A DNA stretch of 64,000 bases from Maribellus comscasis (GCF_009762775.1 NZ_CP046401.1:4798001-4862000), one strand, 5' to 3'. Shown: positions 34,517 to 44,460, numbered from the stretch's first letter. The notes: generated by a model from the sequence alone, not told the origin. Made by a program: numbers and translations.

Positions 34517-35908
34517 CTATTTGTTAAAATGTTCCTCTATTTCTTCCAATGATTTCCCTTTTGTTTCAGGTAACTTTTTCAAAATGAACAAAAAGCCGGC
34601 AACGCAAATGAATGCATACAGCCAAAAGGTTCCTCCTGCCTGTAAAAGCTTATTTAATAGGGGAAATGTATAAGTAAGGAGAAAGCTTGCTATCCAGAGC
34701 GCAGTTGTAGCCACAGCCATTGCAGCGCCCCTGATTCTGTTGGGGAATATTTCCGACAAAACAACCCAGGTTATCGGCGCCAATGTCATGGCATATGTAG
34801 CAATACCCAGAAGGACAAGCGCCAAAACAATAAAACCGTCGAGTTTTAATATATAGCTCCCCCCAAGTACAAAATAGATAAAAGCCAGTCCGACAGAACC
34901 AAACAACATTAATTTGCGACGTCCCAAACTATCAACCACGCGCATGGCGACAAGAGTAAAGATGAGGTTAACAGTTCCGGTAATAACGATATTAAAAAGC
35001 ATATCGCCTACAGAAAATCCGGCTGCAACAAAAACTTCTTCAGCATAATTAAAAATTACATTAATACCACACCACTGCTGAAAAACTGCCAGTACAATTC
35101 CAATTATCAGAACCGGCTTTACTTTTTTACCGAGTAAAGCACCAAAATCAATTTTCCCGGTAGATGAATTTAAAGTGTGTTCTATATTTTTCTCTTCTTC
35201 AAGAGCATATTTTTTTCCTCCAATTCGGGTTAGAATATTTGCAGCTTTCTCGGTTCTCCCTGATTTTACGAGAAAACGCGGACTTTCCGGAATAAAAAAG
35301 GCCAAAAGAAAAAATGCAAAAGCAGGCACGGTTTCGGCCCAAAACATCCAGCGCCATCCCATTTGTCCGTTCCATGAATTAAGAATCTCAGCATCAGTAG
35401 CATCAGTGGCAACATCATCGGCGATAAGGAAATTAACTATTTGAGCCGCCAAAATACCAATAACAATGGTTAATTGGTTAACAGAAACCAGACGGCCGCG
35501 TACATGAGCAGGTGAAATTTCGGCAATATACATAGGTGATATTGCCGAAGCTAATCCAATTCCCAAGCCACCAATCAACCTGTAAATTATAAAAATTGTA
35601 AAGTTTCCGACAGCTCCGGTACCAATCGCAGAAATGGTAAACAGAGCAGCAGCAAAAATCAGCAGTATTTTCCTTCCAAAACGATCTGCCAGTACACCAG
35701 AAATTAAAGCGCCGAGGAAACACCCTATCAAAGCACTGCTCATAGCCCATCCCTGGAGGTTTGGAGAAGTGGAAATTTCAAAAAAACGTTCGTAGAAAGG
35801 CTTGGCACCGCCAATTACGACCCAATCATAGCCGAAAAGTAGTCCCCCCATGGCAGAAACAGCGGTAATTCCAAATATGAATTGTTTATTGAAGACAGAT
35901 TTGCTCAT
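34517..35908 (-). CDS. MFS sugar porter (XylE/GalP-like)
   Basis: The 463-residue protein has twelve membrane segments and the sugar-porter signatures: GYDWVVIGGA near the first span, ADRFGRK in the 2-3 loop, RLIGGLGIGLASAISPMYIA, PESPRFLVKSGR after span 6, and PETKGKSLEEIEEHF at the C-terminus. It is an inner-membrane sugar:proton symporter. It is the first gene of the operon with the DUF5107 protein and the acetylesterase, divergent from the AraC gene at 36124. Tandem ATGATATT repeats lie 58 bp upstream of its start. Confidence 0.92.
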   Translation of the reverse strand: MSKSVFNKQFIFGITAVSAMGGLLFGYDWVVIGGAKPFYERFFEISTSPNLQGWAMSSALIGCFLGALISGVLADRFGRKILLIFAAALFTISAIGTGAVGNFTIFIIYRLIGGLGIGLASAISPMYIAEISPAHVRGRLVSVNQLTIVIGILAAQIVNFLIADDVATDATDAEILNSWNGQMGWRWMFWAETVPAFAFFLLAFFIPESPRFLVKSGRTEKAANILTRIGGKKYALEEEKNIEHTLNSSTGKIDFGALLGKKVKPVLIIGIVLAVFQQWCGINVIFNYAEEVFVAAGFSVGDMLFNIVITGTVNLIFTLVAMRVVDSLGRRKLMLFGSVGLAFIYFVLGGSYILKLDGFIVLALVLLGIATYAMTLAPITWVVLSEIFPNRIRGAAMAVATTALWIASFLLTYTFPLLNKLLQAGGTFWLYAFICVAGFLFILKKLPETKGKSLEEIEEHFNK

Positions 35909-35964
35909 TGGTTGATTATTTTATTGTTATACAAAAATAACCGGGAAAATCGGAAATAAACATG

Positions 35965-35993
35965 TATGATATTTCAATTATATGGATGATATT
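35965..35993 (-). promoter_or_regulatory. candidate AraC operator between the MFS operon and the AraC gene
   Basis: TATGATATT at 35965-35973 is repeated as GATGATATT at 35985-35993, 20 bp apart. The shared core is ATGATATT. It lies 58 bp upstream of the MFS start codon and 130 bp upstream of the AraC gene. A related sequence (GTATGATATCC on the minus strand) is at about 37052-37062, after the AraC gene. Control by the adjacent AraC protein is inference. Confidence 0.4.
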
Positions 35994-36123
35994 GACATCT
36001 TGGTCTGTTTTTCATTATCTTTAAACTAGACTGAAAGCCCTTAATAGAAATAGGGTAATGAAATTTGTTGCTTTTCAAAAGAAAATAAAAAGGCTTAAAC
36101 ATTAACAATATTTACTTTTTACA

Positions 36124-37011
36124 ATGAAAAGGAAGGAAGGATTCCCCGGTCAGCTGAGTTATATTATCCCAAAAGGAACTCTGCAAAAGTTAATACAAAA
36201 TCCGCTGTTTGAAGATTTATACCTCACCGATATTGGCTATTATCCTCATGCACTTTATCATTACAGGGAAAGAGCTGAAGGAATTTCGCAATCGATACTC
36301 ATTTATAGTGTTGAAGGCTCCGGATTTATTAATATAGCGGGAAATTTATATAAGCTTCCACCTGATCACTTTTTTATCATACCACAAAATACACCGCACT
36401 CATATTTTGCTGATAAAAAAGATCCCTGGTCCATATACTGGATACATTTGGAGGGGAAAAAATCAAAATTTATCTCCCATTCCTTTTCCCAACCGACACC
36501 AATTGAAAGGACAAATACATCGCGCATTAACGACCGATTGGAACTGTTTGGTGAGATTTTCAAATGCCTCGAGATGGGCCATGGTATTGAAATACTGGAA
36601 TATGTAAATATGTGCTTACCGCGGTTGCTGGCAACATTCACGCATATTAAACAATATCGAAGTATCAATGAACCGATAAATAACGACCCTGTTGGTTTAG
36701 CCATTAATTTTATGTTGGAAAATTTAAAAAAAAGATTATCACTTAAGCAGTTAGCAAAGGAGGTACATCTTTCCGGTTCTTATTTTTCCAGGCTGTTTTT
36801 GAGCAGAACCGGTTTTCCGCCGATCGACTATTTTAACCAATTGAAGATTCAGCAATCCTGTCGGCTCCTCGACAACAAAGAGCTCTCGATAGCTGATGTA
36901 GCGAGAGAGATAGGAATGGAAGACCAATTTTACTTCTCAAGAATGTTCAGGAAAGTAATGAATCAATCGCCAAGAGAATATCGAAAAGGGAGAATTCTAA
37001 CATCTTCTTAA
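36124..37011 (+). CDS. AraC-family transcriptional regulator with cupin sensor domain
   Basis: The 295-residue product has an N-terminal AraC ligand-binding cupin (about 40-125; LPPDHFFIIPQNTPHSYFA). A C-terminal double helix-turn-helix follows (about 190-290; LSLKQLAKEVHLSGSYFSRL and LSIADVAREIGMEDQFYFSR, then NQSPREYRKGR). It is cytosolic and most like the RhaS/XylS type that responds to sugars. Its position, divergent from the sugar porter operon with 215 bp between, suggests it controls that operon. Confidence 0.92.
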   Translation: MKRKEGFPGQLSYIIPKGTLQKLIQNPLFEDLYLTDIGYYPHALYHYRERAEGISQSILIYSVEGSGFINIAGNLYKLPPDHFFIIPQNTPHSYFADKKDPWSIYWIHLEGKKSKFISHSFSQPTPIERTNTSRINDRLELFGEIFKCLEMGHGIEILEYVNMCLPRLLATFTHIKQYRSINEPINNDPVGLAINFMLENLKKRLSLKQLAKEVHLSGSYFSRLFLSRTGFPPIDYFNQLKIQQSCRLLDNKELSIADVAREIGMEDQFYFSRMFRKVMNQSPREYRKGRILTSS

Positions 37012-37067
37012 AACAATAATTTAAGCTCATAAAACGGTATGAAATCCAGTTTAGGATATCATACTTT

Positions 37068-37113
37068 AACAAGAGAGTTGCAAGGTTTATTTACAACTCC
37101 CTATTGTTTTTTT
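37068..37113 (+). terminator. terminator of the AraC gene
   Basis: GAGTTG (37075-37080) pairs with CAACTC (37094-37099), extended outward by AACAA and TTGTT, and is followed by a run of T residues at 37107-37113. It lies 57 bp after the AraC stop. Confidence 0.6.
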
Positions 37114-37395
37114 CGTGTGTTTATATGTTAACTAATAAAATAATTAATTTGCTAAATTTTTGTCTTTAACTCTGGCGCAAATGCAATATCAGAACTGTTT
37201 TATTAATTCTAATTTCTCAATATCGTCTGTTTGCATATCATTACCATACTGAGTGAGTGTTTGGTTTTCGGGTGCTCATACTGGCTCATTTCGAACGTAG
37301 TTTGGTTACATTTTTCCCAGCCACGGAGCAGCGACCAACCGTAGGAAATAGTCAAAGCCCGTATTTATTGGCATCACAAAGTATTCCCGATTATT
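37114..37395. other. intergenic, no gene recognised
   Basis: Together with the terminator region this makes a 384-bp gap between the convergent AraC gene and the 611-residue protein gene. A plus-strand open frame runs into the 3' end of the minus-strand gene, but its composition is that of a shadow frame. I see no further structured element. Confidence 0.4.
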
Positions 37396-39213
37396 TCATT
37401 CGTGATGTTTTCCGGTTTCGCGTTCTTCCCAACCGCTCTTTCCTTCATCGATATAAATTTCCTGAACCGTCTTGGAAACACGGTTGTCCACTTCTTCCAC
37501 TAAATGAATTTTTAAAGGGTGAGTCAATCGTTTTTTCCAATCTAAAACAGGTTGGTAAGGCTCTTCTCCGTCTTTTGTTTCGAAAACAAGGTAAGCCCAT
37601 TTTTCAGTAAAGAAATTACCTTTCATGGCCGGGACCATTTGTTGCATATTCGATGAAAGGAATGGCAGAGACAGCGCACGGGCCCAATAAATCCATGGAC
37701 CTCCGGTGATGTACATGTATGGATTTAACAAGCGTTCACGCGATTCGATGCCGGTGTTGGCGTATGACAACTGAATTCCTGCGAAACCGATGTGTGTGTC
37801 TTTGTTGTAAAATGAGATCCATGGAACGTCGTCTTCCATTTTAAGGTCAGTCAGGTCAGGCATATCGGTAACATCGTATGTAATAACTTTGTTTCTTACA
37901 GCGTCGAACCAGGCGGCGTGTGTCATCAATTCTCGTTTAAAAACCACCTCACCATTTCGTAAGGCAATGCAGTTGATGGTTTCGTTGATGCGCATATTGG
38001 TTGTTGTGATAATGTATGGAACATCCGGATGAAATTCATATCGAACCGATGCGTCAACTTCGGGAATGTCGCGCAGGTTATCCCATAATTCGGCTACAGT
38101 AACCACTGGTCCTGAAATGAGATTAATATTTTTTGGAGGGTTCCAGTCGGCAGTATGTGTCCATGGGCGTGGGGGAGAATAAATTCCGGGATTCCAGTGA
38201 ACAGCGCCGTTGGTTTCCATACGGTGAAACAATGGAAAATCAGGACGATCTTTTAACGTAAGTTGATCGAGGTGCCCCGAATTATTGTGCAAAGAAACCG
38301 TCAAAGCTCCATTGTCTATACTAATTCCGGGCATTTCACCCTGAACTTTCAAATTAGAATTATAAACTTTCGTCAGCGCTTTATCATTGTTGTAGTAAAT
38401 TAAATACACTTTACTTGTATTTGCCGGAACATCGGCCAGGAATGCTACGCGAGCGCTAAGTGTAGGAAACCAAAGTGGCACCGCATGTGTCGGATTTCCA
38501 TTTTCATCTGGTGCCATATCATCTTCTTCGGTGTATTTTTGTAAATCATAAACCTGACAAGGCACTTCTTTAACCGCATGGGTTTTCGAATCGAACTCCA
38601 CTACCCGAACCTCTCGTTTTAAATCAAAAGCCTCATCCGGATAAAATGCAACAACCGCCTCCACAGCTTCTGATTTTCTGTCAATTCCGGCAGTTTCGCT
38701 TAACACCACCGACTTGTAATTTTTCCAAGCTGTATCAAAAATTTTGGCGTCGTTGGGCGAAGTAAGTGTTACTGTCTGTGATAGAAACTTATCATCAGAA
38801 GAATTTTCAACGCCTTCCTTCATTCTTACCGTTAGTTTTATGTTGTATTTTTTTCCGGGTTCCCACTTTACCCATCCAACTACATTCGGATTTTTGTAAA
38901 GCGTGGCGTCATGGGATAATCCATATCCCGACGGCGGACGATGAGACAGTGGCGGATATTCTTTTTCAATTACATCTTTTTCGCGATACAAATCAGTGCT
39001 TCTCAAAACTTTCCCGTTTACTTCTGCCTCTACTTCAATTATCGAAGCTTCAGGCAATTCCAGCTCAGCAAAAAAATGATAAAACGGAATTGCCGGACAA
39101 GGATAGTCGAGGTTTATACTTTTTATTGAAAGCTGTGCCTCTTCCTTTTTTGCCTGGCTGCCCATGGCAAATAGTACAAAAGCAAGAATTAAAAAAGATA
39201 TCTTTTGTTTCAT
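37396..39213 (-). CDS. large exported protein of unknown function in the saccharolytic cluster
   Basis: The preferred start at 39213 gives MKQKISFLILAFVLFAMGSQ, a signal peptide, and 605 residues; the frame extends six codons further to 39231. The rest is beta-rich. An N-terminal Ig-like part (about 30-140) is followed by a domain around EVPCQVYDLQKYTEEDD, then a segment (about 310-560; ISIDNGALTVSLHNNSGHLD) that resembles mutarotase-like or lyase supersandwich strands. No catalytic motif is certain. It is the last gene of a four-gene minus-strand operon, 25 bp after the 900-residue protein, and both may act on the same polysaccharide. Confidence 0.7.
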   Translation of the reverse strand: MKQKISFLILAFVLFAMGSQAKKEEAQLSIKSINLDYPCPAIPFYHFFAELELPEASIIEVEAEVNGKVLRSTDLYREKDVIEKEYPPLSHRPPSGYGLSHDATLYKNPNVVGWVKWEPGKKYNIKLTVRMKEGVENSSDDKFLSQTVTLTSPNDAKIFDTAWKNYKSVVLSETAGIDRKSEAVEAVVAFYPDEAFDLKREVRVVEFDSKTHAVKEVPCQVYDLQKYTEEDDMAPDENGNPTHAVPLWFPTLSARVAFLADVPANTSKVYLIYYNNDKALTKVYNSNLKVQGEMPGISIDNGALTVSLHNNSGHLDQLTLKDRPDFPLFHRMETNGAVHWNPGIYSPPRPWTHTADWNPPKNINLISGPVVTVAELWDNLRDIPEVDASVRYEFHPDVPYIITTTNMRINETINCIALRNGEVVFKRELMTHAAWFDAVRNKVITYDVTDMPDLTDLKMEDDVPWISFYNKDTHIGFAGIQLSYANTGIESRERLLNPYMYITGGPWIYWARALSLPFLSSNMQQMVPAMKGNFFTEKWAYLVFETKDGEEPYQPVLDWKKRLTHPLKIHLVEEVDNRVSKTVQEIYIDEGKSGWEERETGKHHE

Positions 39214-39256
39214 CGTATGGTATTTTTTCAAATAATTCTAAACAAATTCTTAAAAG

Positions 39257-41959
39257 TTATTCGACGTTTATTTTTGATTTTGTTATCAGATTTCTCTCAC
39301 GCAACGCTTCTACGCCTTTTTCCCAATTTCCTTCATCTGCCCACATATAATATGAAAAGTACATCGCATTTTTCTTAATGATTCTTATCCAGGGTTGAAA
39401 TTCAACATAATAGTGACGTGTACTTGAGTTCCGCGGATGATTCATCCACATGTGCAAAAAATCGGGCTGATCAACAGGAAAAGCGCCAACAAAGAATACG
39501 TTTTCATTTTCATCTCTTCCGGCTTGCCAGCCTTCTGTTAGGGTGAAAATCTGTCCGTAATATTCGTCCATTCTCATCCTGTATTTCAACAAACCTTTCA
39601 CATCGGGAACCATAAACACATCAACAGTATCGTGCGCAGCTCCCAACGCCAAAATAGGCTGCGGCCCGAACATGTCAGTTTCTTTATTGGTAAAATTAAG
39701 TTTGAATTTCACTTCAAGAAGAGGTGAATCGCCATAAAGTGTAAATATTTTTTCGATTTGGTTTCCATAAAAATCGGAAGTCATTTTGACACTCACGCTC
39801 GTACCTCCACTTTTCAGGATCTCAGCATCAAAAACTTTATGTGTTTCCATGCTGGGCTGCCCCAGAAAATCTTCAAATCCGCCAAACGGATAATAATGCC
39901 GTTCGCGGAAAGGCTGATTTTCATTTACCGGTTTTTCCGGCCATGATTTAAAAAGTACATTGTCGTCTTTACTCTTTACGATGTATTCAATAACACGCGC
40001 TCCGATTGTGAGCAGTGTCACCTTAACTTTGTCGTTTTCCATCTGATATTCATCCACGCCATCACCGTTCAAATCAACAGTTGTTAATGTGGATTGTCCT
40101 TGTGCTTTTTCAACGCCCAGCTGCGTTTCTGAAAAACAACCAAGTGCCGTTGTAACAAGCTTGTAATTTCCTGCCTTGATTTTTATATCAAACACCAACT
40201 CTTTGTATGTATCGGGCGCAACTTCACATTGCGGAATTTTTTCAAAAACAGCTTTCCCGGGTTTGTCTGTTTTGAAAACCTGCACTTTTACAGGAAAAGA
40301 TGATTCTTTTGTGAAATTGTGAACCGATACCGGATATTGCACAACCGGCGTTTGTCCGTACAACAATTGAGGTACAGAAATAGCAGGTGGCAAATCCAGC
40401 ATGGTCACAGTCGATTTCTTCTTTCCATCCCAAACAAAATCAATCCCAATAGGATTTGTTTTTCCCATAGCTTCTTTTTCAATGGAAACAGGGAAACGCA
40501 CTTCTTTTTGACTGTTGGCAGGTAGGGAAATTGCTTTCCCGTTTTCTGCCAATTTCAAAGCTGAAGGCAACGAAAGCGACAAATTACCGGTAATGGCTTT
40601 ATTTGAGTAGTTGGTTAAGGTTATTTTTACTTCTGAGCCATTCGTCTCGGTATAAATATCTATATAATCTCCAAAATAATCTTCAAGGAAAATGCGGTCA
40701 AGTTCGAGTACTTGCATCGCTTGTCTGAAATAGTCTCCACCAATAATTTTTCCTTGTGGAAGAATAGCTACTTCGCGGCGTTCTTTTATTGCTTTTATTA
40801 TGGATTTTTTATTTACATAAGCACCTTTTGGAAGAAACAACACCATTGAAGACGTTGCTCCACCAGAAAAGGATGAAGTAAGATTTACAAAAGGAAGCTC
40901 CTGGTTATCCAGTTGTTTTTTATTTCCTTCGTTTACAATGTAGCCGTCATACACATCGTGTTCGTCAGCTTTATTGTCAAATACCTGGCGAAAAATATAA
41001 CCGTTTTTTTCTTTTACAAAATCAACGTATCCCTGTTGTTTTATGTCTTGTTCCTGAAGTCCGTCCCAATTATCGCAGCCAAAAACGAAATTTCGTTGTC
41101 CATATCCCGGCGCATAAGAACCTGCTTCAACAAAAGCCGGATTTCCAATTTCATCCATCCACGACTGGTATTTTTCCAGCGCGCGGAACTCGTTGTAACC
41201 GCTAAAAACGAACCATGAATTTCCTTCATTCATTCCTTGCGAAATAACATCCATCGGATGCACAAAATCGGTAGTAACAGACATGTGCAAGGTTTCGATT
41301 CCCATCCAGCCTTTTCTGAAATCGTAGGTTCTTACTATTTCACGAATATTTTTAATAACGGACTCCAATTTTTCGAACGCCTCTGCATCGGACGAAATCA
41401 CTGCAAATATTTTTCGCTGTCCGCTTTCCAACCGGAAAACATCAGTTGGATGCCAGTCGTTCGATTTAAACTGGTGTGCAGTTAGATCTTTCTTCCAGCT
41501 GTTAATGTCGCCGGCAAGAGACAACAATTTTTTGCCAACTTCAGAATGGGGCGAAGCAAAAACAAGTACATCATTACTTTTCAGAGTTGTTTCCATTTCT
41601 TTGAGCGATGGCTCTTTTACTGTTTTTGTATCCGAAGAAAGCAATTCATTAATAAATCCTTCCTGCAAATTCAAGCCTATGATTCCCAACTCTTCAGCAA
41701 TGTCAATTTTGCTTTGTTTAATTGAAAGGTTTACGTCACGAACAGTCATTTTGAATAAGTTCCCATATCGGAAAGTATTCAAATAAGTATCACTCCAGTG
41801 TGTGGTGTAGCCATTATTATGAATCTCTGTTTTTACGGGAACCCGTTCTTCATTTTTTGAAATAGGAGGATGAAAACTATTCAGCTTTTGTGCGTTACTT
41901 ATCCCCGCTCCCTGAAATAATAACGAAATCAATGAAATAACGAAATAATTAGATTTCAT
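39257..41959 (-). CDS. very large exported protein of unknown function with mutarotase-like C-terminus
   Basis: The 900-residue product begins with a signal peptide (NYFVISLISLLFQGAGISNA). The first ~430 residues have no recognised domain. Residues ~430-610 look like one or two beta-sandwich modules (LSLSLPSALKLAENGKAISL). A calcium-loop-like DLNGDGVDEYQ near 630 begins a C-terminal module (about 630-890) with FGGFEDFLGQPS that resembles galactose-mutarotase-like domains. It is probably a periplasmic or surface carbohydrate-active enzyme or binding protein. It lies 53 bp after the CBM9-like gene and 25 bp before the 611-residue gene. Specific activity cannot be assigned. Confidence 0.7.
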   Translation of the reverse strand: MKSNYFVISLISLLFQGAGISNAQKLNSFHPPISKNEERVPVKTEIHNNGYTTHWSDTYLNTFRYGNLFKMTVRDVNLSIKQSKIDIAEELGIIGLNLQEGFINELLSSDTKTVKEPSLKEMETTLKSNDVLVFASPHSEVGKKLLSLAGDINSWKKDLTAHQFKSNDWHPTDVFRLESGQRKIFAVISSDAEAFEKLESVIKNIREIVRTYDFRKGWMGIETLHMSVTTDFVHPMDVISQGMNEGNSWFVFSGYNEFRALEKYQSWMDEIGNPAFVEAGSYAPGYGQRNFVFGCDNWDGLQEQDIKQQGYVDFVKEKNGYIFRQVFDNKADEHDVYDGYIVNEGNKKQLDNQELPFVNLTSSFSGGATSSMVLFLPKGAYVNKKSIIKAIKERREVAILPQGKIIGGDYFRQAMQVLELDRIFLEDYFGDYIDIYTETNGSEVKITLTNYSNKAITGNLSLSLPSALKLAENGKAISLPANSQKEVRFPVSIEKEAMGKTNPIGIDFVWDGKKKSTVTMLDLPPAISVPQLLYGQTPVVQYPVSVHNFTKESSFPVKVQVFKTDKPGKAVFEKIPQCEVAPDTYKELVFDIKIKAGNYKLVTTALGCFSETQLGVEKAQGQSTLTTVDLNGDGVDEYQMENDKVKVTLLTIGARVIEYIVKSKDDNVLFKSWPEKPVNENQPFRERHYYPFGGFEDFLGQPSMETHKVFDAEILKSGGTSVSVKMTSDFYGNQIEKIFTLYGDSPLLEVKFKLNFTNKETDMFGPQPILALGAAHDTVDVFMVPDVKGLLKYRMRMDEYYGQIFTLTEGWQAGRDENENVFFVGAFPVDQPDFLHMWMNHPRNSSTRHYYVEFQPWIRIIKKNAMYFSYYMWADEGNWEKGVEALRERNLITKSKINVE

Positions 41960-42012
41960 ATTTGGTAAATATGTTTGTTTATTGCTCTAACGGTTAATAC
42001 TTTTTTCAGAAT

Positions 42013-43146
42013 TTATTTTTGGTTTTTTCTTTGCTTTAATTTGGCTGTTTCATTTAACGATAATATTTCATCCCCGTGCTTCAGTTCCACAGTAAACTGT
42101 GTTGGTGTTGCCCACATTTGGATGGAAGTTTTGCTGCCATCCGAGACTTCTGTAGCTATCTGCTCCGGCACCGAAATTTCCTCCAGGGAAGCAGCATATT
42201 TCCCAACCTTTTTTTTGTAATCTTTTTGTTTGTAGAAAAACCACCACAAATACTTTTTCAATTTCTCGGAAACCGGAACTTCAAAATCCACGTTCCCTTC
42301 GGCAGCTTTCATTTCTGAGAACTGCACTAGCCCCCAGCGTTCGGGATAATGCATGCTAATTAATCCCTGCGGACTCCAGGTCCAGTAATTTGTTTTTACT
42401 CTGTCAGGATATTCTTTCTGGTCGGCAGCATTTCGGCCTTCCCATTCCACACGCATCAAATTCACTTTCCAGATTTCTTTATCCTGTGGAATTTTAACAG
42501 CATCGGCGCTACGCAAATCGGCAAAGGGAATTTTCATTTCGACAGTCCAACTCTTGTCCTTGTCAGTAGAATTATTGATAGTCCCTTTTGTCTTAACTGC
42601 GCTTTGAAATCCGGGAGAATCCCATGTAAACAGAGCCATTCCTCCGTCGCGATAAGATCTTGTTAAGAATAGGTCGAACAGAGTATTGAGTACATTTACT
42701 TCATATTCAAAGTAATTGTGTGTATCGCAATCGGGGTCGATAAAAATTTCAAAAACATTTTCGTTGAACAATAATTCATCACGTTTTGTCATTTCACCTT
42801 GCAGATTAGGTTCTTCAAGCTTCGCAAAAACATAGATATTTTCATTGTCCCATAACAATTTCACGTCAGTTTGTAAAAACGGTTCCGGCCATTCATTTCC
42901 TCTGATGTCGCCAAAGTCACTCAATCTTTCAGTTTTACTCCAGTCAGTCTCTTTTGCAATCCCATCAATTGTTATTTTCGAATCGGTTTTATAAATAGTG
43001 TATGTAGAAACCGGTGTCAGCAAACTGGCATATTTTCCAAAATCAATTTCCTGAGCAAACGAAATTTTTAGAAGAAAAAACGTCAGCCAAAAAAAGAGGC
43101 TTCCTTTCTTCAGCAATCCAATTTTTATATTTTGTTCAAGCTCCAT
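42013..43146 (-). CDS. carbohydrate-binding family 9-like exported protein
   Basis: The 377-residue protein has a signal peptide (FFWLTFFLLKISFAQE). A CBM9-like domain (about 55-260) shows ITIDGIAKETDWSKTERLSD, KLLWDNENIYVFAKLEEPNL and SWTVEMKIPFADLR, the core strands of this family. The remaining C-terminus (about 290-377) is basic and partly helical with no known domain. CBM9-like proteins bind glycan ends and are often stand-alone in Bacteroidota clusters. It is 12 bp after the SGNH gene and 53 bp before the 900-residue gene. No catalytic residues are apparent. Confidence 0.85.
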   Translation of the reverse strand: MELEQNIKIGLLKKGSLFFWLTFFLLKISFAQEIDFGKYASLLTPVSTYTIYKTDSKITIDGIAKETDWSKTERLSDFGDIRGNEWPEPFLQTDVKLLWDNENIYVFAKLEEPNLQGEMTKRDELLFNENVFEIFIDPDCDTHNYFEYEVNVLNTLFDLFLTRSYRDGGMALFTWDSPGFQSAVKTKGTINNSTDKDKSWTVEMKIPFADLRSADAVKIPQDKEIWKVNLMRVEWEGRNAADQKEYPDRVKTNYWTWSPQGLISMHYPERWGLVQFSEMKAAEGNVDFEVPVSEKLKKYLWWFFYKQKDYKKKVGKYAASLEEISVPEQIATEVSDGSKTSIQMWATPTQFTVELKHGDEILSLNETAKLKQRKNQK

Positions 43147-43158
43147 TTCATTCCATTT

Positions 43159-44460
43159 TTAGCGTAATCCTTCTCCCACAACCAGGATATTTCCAAGAAA
43201 ATAATCGTAGTTTTTATATTTTAATTTATCTTTTTTGAAAACATCAGGATTTCTTTTCGACAATATTTTTTCTTTATCAAATCTATCATCAACAACTTCA
43301 ATTTCCACAGTGTGAACCGTATCTTCCAGCTGTTTTTCAAGAATCACATTGTTAATCCGGTAATAGGAACAATAAGCATCAAAACGTTGAATTTCGCGTT
43401 CCTTTCCATCGATGGTTACTTTTATTTTCCCGGAACCGGGCCCAATTACATCATACAAACCAACAGCAGTTCCCTTAAATTTAAAGCTGAGTTTTGCGCC
43501 CGTTTTTCCTTCGTAAATCTGAGGTGAAAATTTTTCAAATTTATCAGCCAACTCGTCTCCATTTTTCAGCAATTCCCAATCGCCTGTTTTGCTGGCATCG
43601 ACAACCGAATAACTTTGTGCATTTTCCCAATTGTCGTTTACAAAAGGGTTTGTCAATTTATGGCCGCCAACTTTTCCAAATGCTTCCATTTCCTCCAAAT
43701 ATTTTACGATAACAGAAGCATATATAGGATGGCCGGATTCTGACAATGGATGGGTGTGATCTTTTGTAAACACAATTATATTGTCGTTTTCCGACGGGTC
43801 GGCAGTGAAAACCAGTTTCCCTTCTTCGCGAAGCTGAACTACTTTTTTCCCCGCCAGAATACTCGGAATATCATAATAATCTGCCAGCTTTTCCATGGCC
43901 AGGATCGTTGAAGACAATTCTCCTCTGAGAAATTCTTTGCACTGATCGTCAACCATCGTGTAAATAAAACAGATATCGGTAGTTGAATTGGCCTGCCATG
44001 TTTTCCGGATAATTCCTTCCATTGTACGCAAAACGTCGTCCGGTTTTTGGCTTTTATCGTTTACTGCAAATTCTACAAAAAGAAGATCCGGTTTGTATTG
44101 TAAAACGTCGTGCTCAACTCGGAAAACTCCGAGATTTGAGCCTGTTCCGCCAATTGCAGCGGCAGTTTCTAAAAATATTGTTTCAGGGTAATTTATTCTC
44201 AGCCAATTATAGGTCAGCGTTCTCCACCCTTGTTTCGCTTCGGTAATACTTCCTCCGAGGTAAGCAACGTTTACTTTCCTCTCTGTATCTATTTTATGAT
44301 AAAAATTCGGAAGACCACCACGTTTATGAAATTCCTTTAACTGTTCAAGCGCTTTATTCTTTTTCCTTTCTGTTTTCGGTAAATCATCGGCAAAAACGTC
44401 CGGTTTCAACAGAATAAATAAAAATAGTAATATGAGTATTTTTTGAATGTAGTTTTTCAT
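43159..44460 (-). CDS. exported SGNH/GDSL-family esterase
   Basis: From the ATG at 44460 (frame open to 44490) the product is 433 residues with a signal peptide (IQKILILLFLFILLKPDVFA). The SGNH blocks are visible: NVAYLGGSITEAKQ (nucleophile Ser in GGSIT), AAIGGTGSN (oxyanion Gly), VEFAVNDKS (Asn), and DHTHPLSESGH (catalytic Asp/His). A C-terminal jelly-roll-like module (about 290-430; SFKFKGTAVGLYDVIGPGSG) may bind carbohydrate. It probably removes acetyl or other acyl groups from a polysaccharide. It is the first intact gene of the operon; a GH31 remnant lies just upstream. Confidence 0.85.
   Translation of the reverse strand: MKNYIQKILILLFLFILLKPDVFADDLPKTERKKNKALEQLKEFHKRGGLPNFYHKIDTERKVNVAYLGGSITEAKQGWRTLTYNWLRINYPETIFLETAAAIGGTGSNLGVFRVEHDVLQYKPDLLFVEFAVNDKSQKPDDVLRTMEGIIRKTWQANSTTDICFIYTMVDDQCKEFLRGELSSTILAMEKLADYYDIPSILAGKKVVQLREEGKLVFTADPSENDNIIVFTKDHTHPLSESGHPIYASVIVKYLEEMEAFGKVGGHKLTNPFVNDNWENAQSYSVVDASKTGDWELLKNGDELADKFEKFSPQIYEGKTGAKLSFKFKGTAVGLYDVIGPGSGKIKVTIDGKEREIQRFDAYCSYYRINNVILEKQLEDTVHTVEIEVVDDRFDKEKILSKRNPDVFKKDKLKYKNYDYFLGNILVVGEGLR

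Noticed and set aside
37257..37610. Plus-strand open frame of 117 codons
   Set aside because: Two thirds of it is antisense to the well-supported 605-residue exported protein, and its composition is that of a shadow frame.
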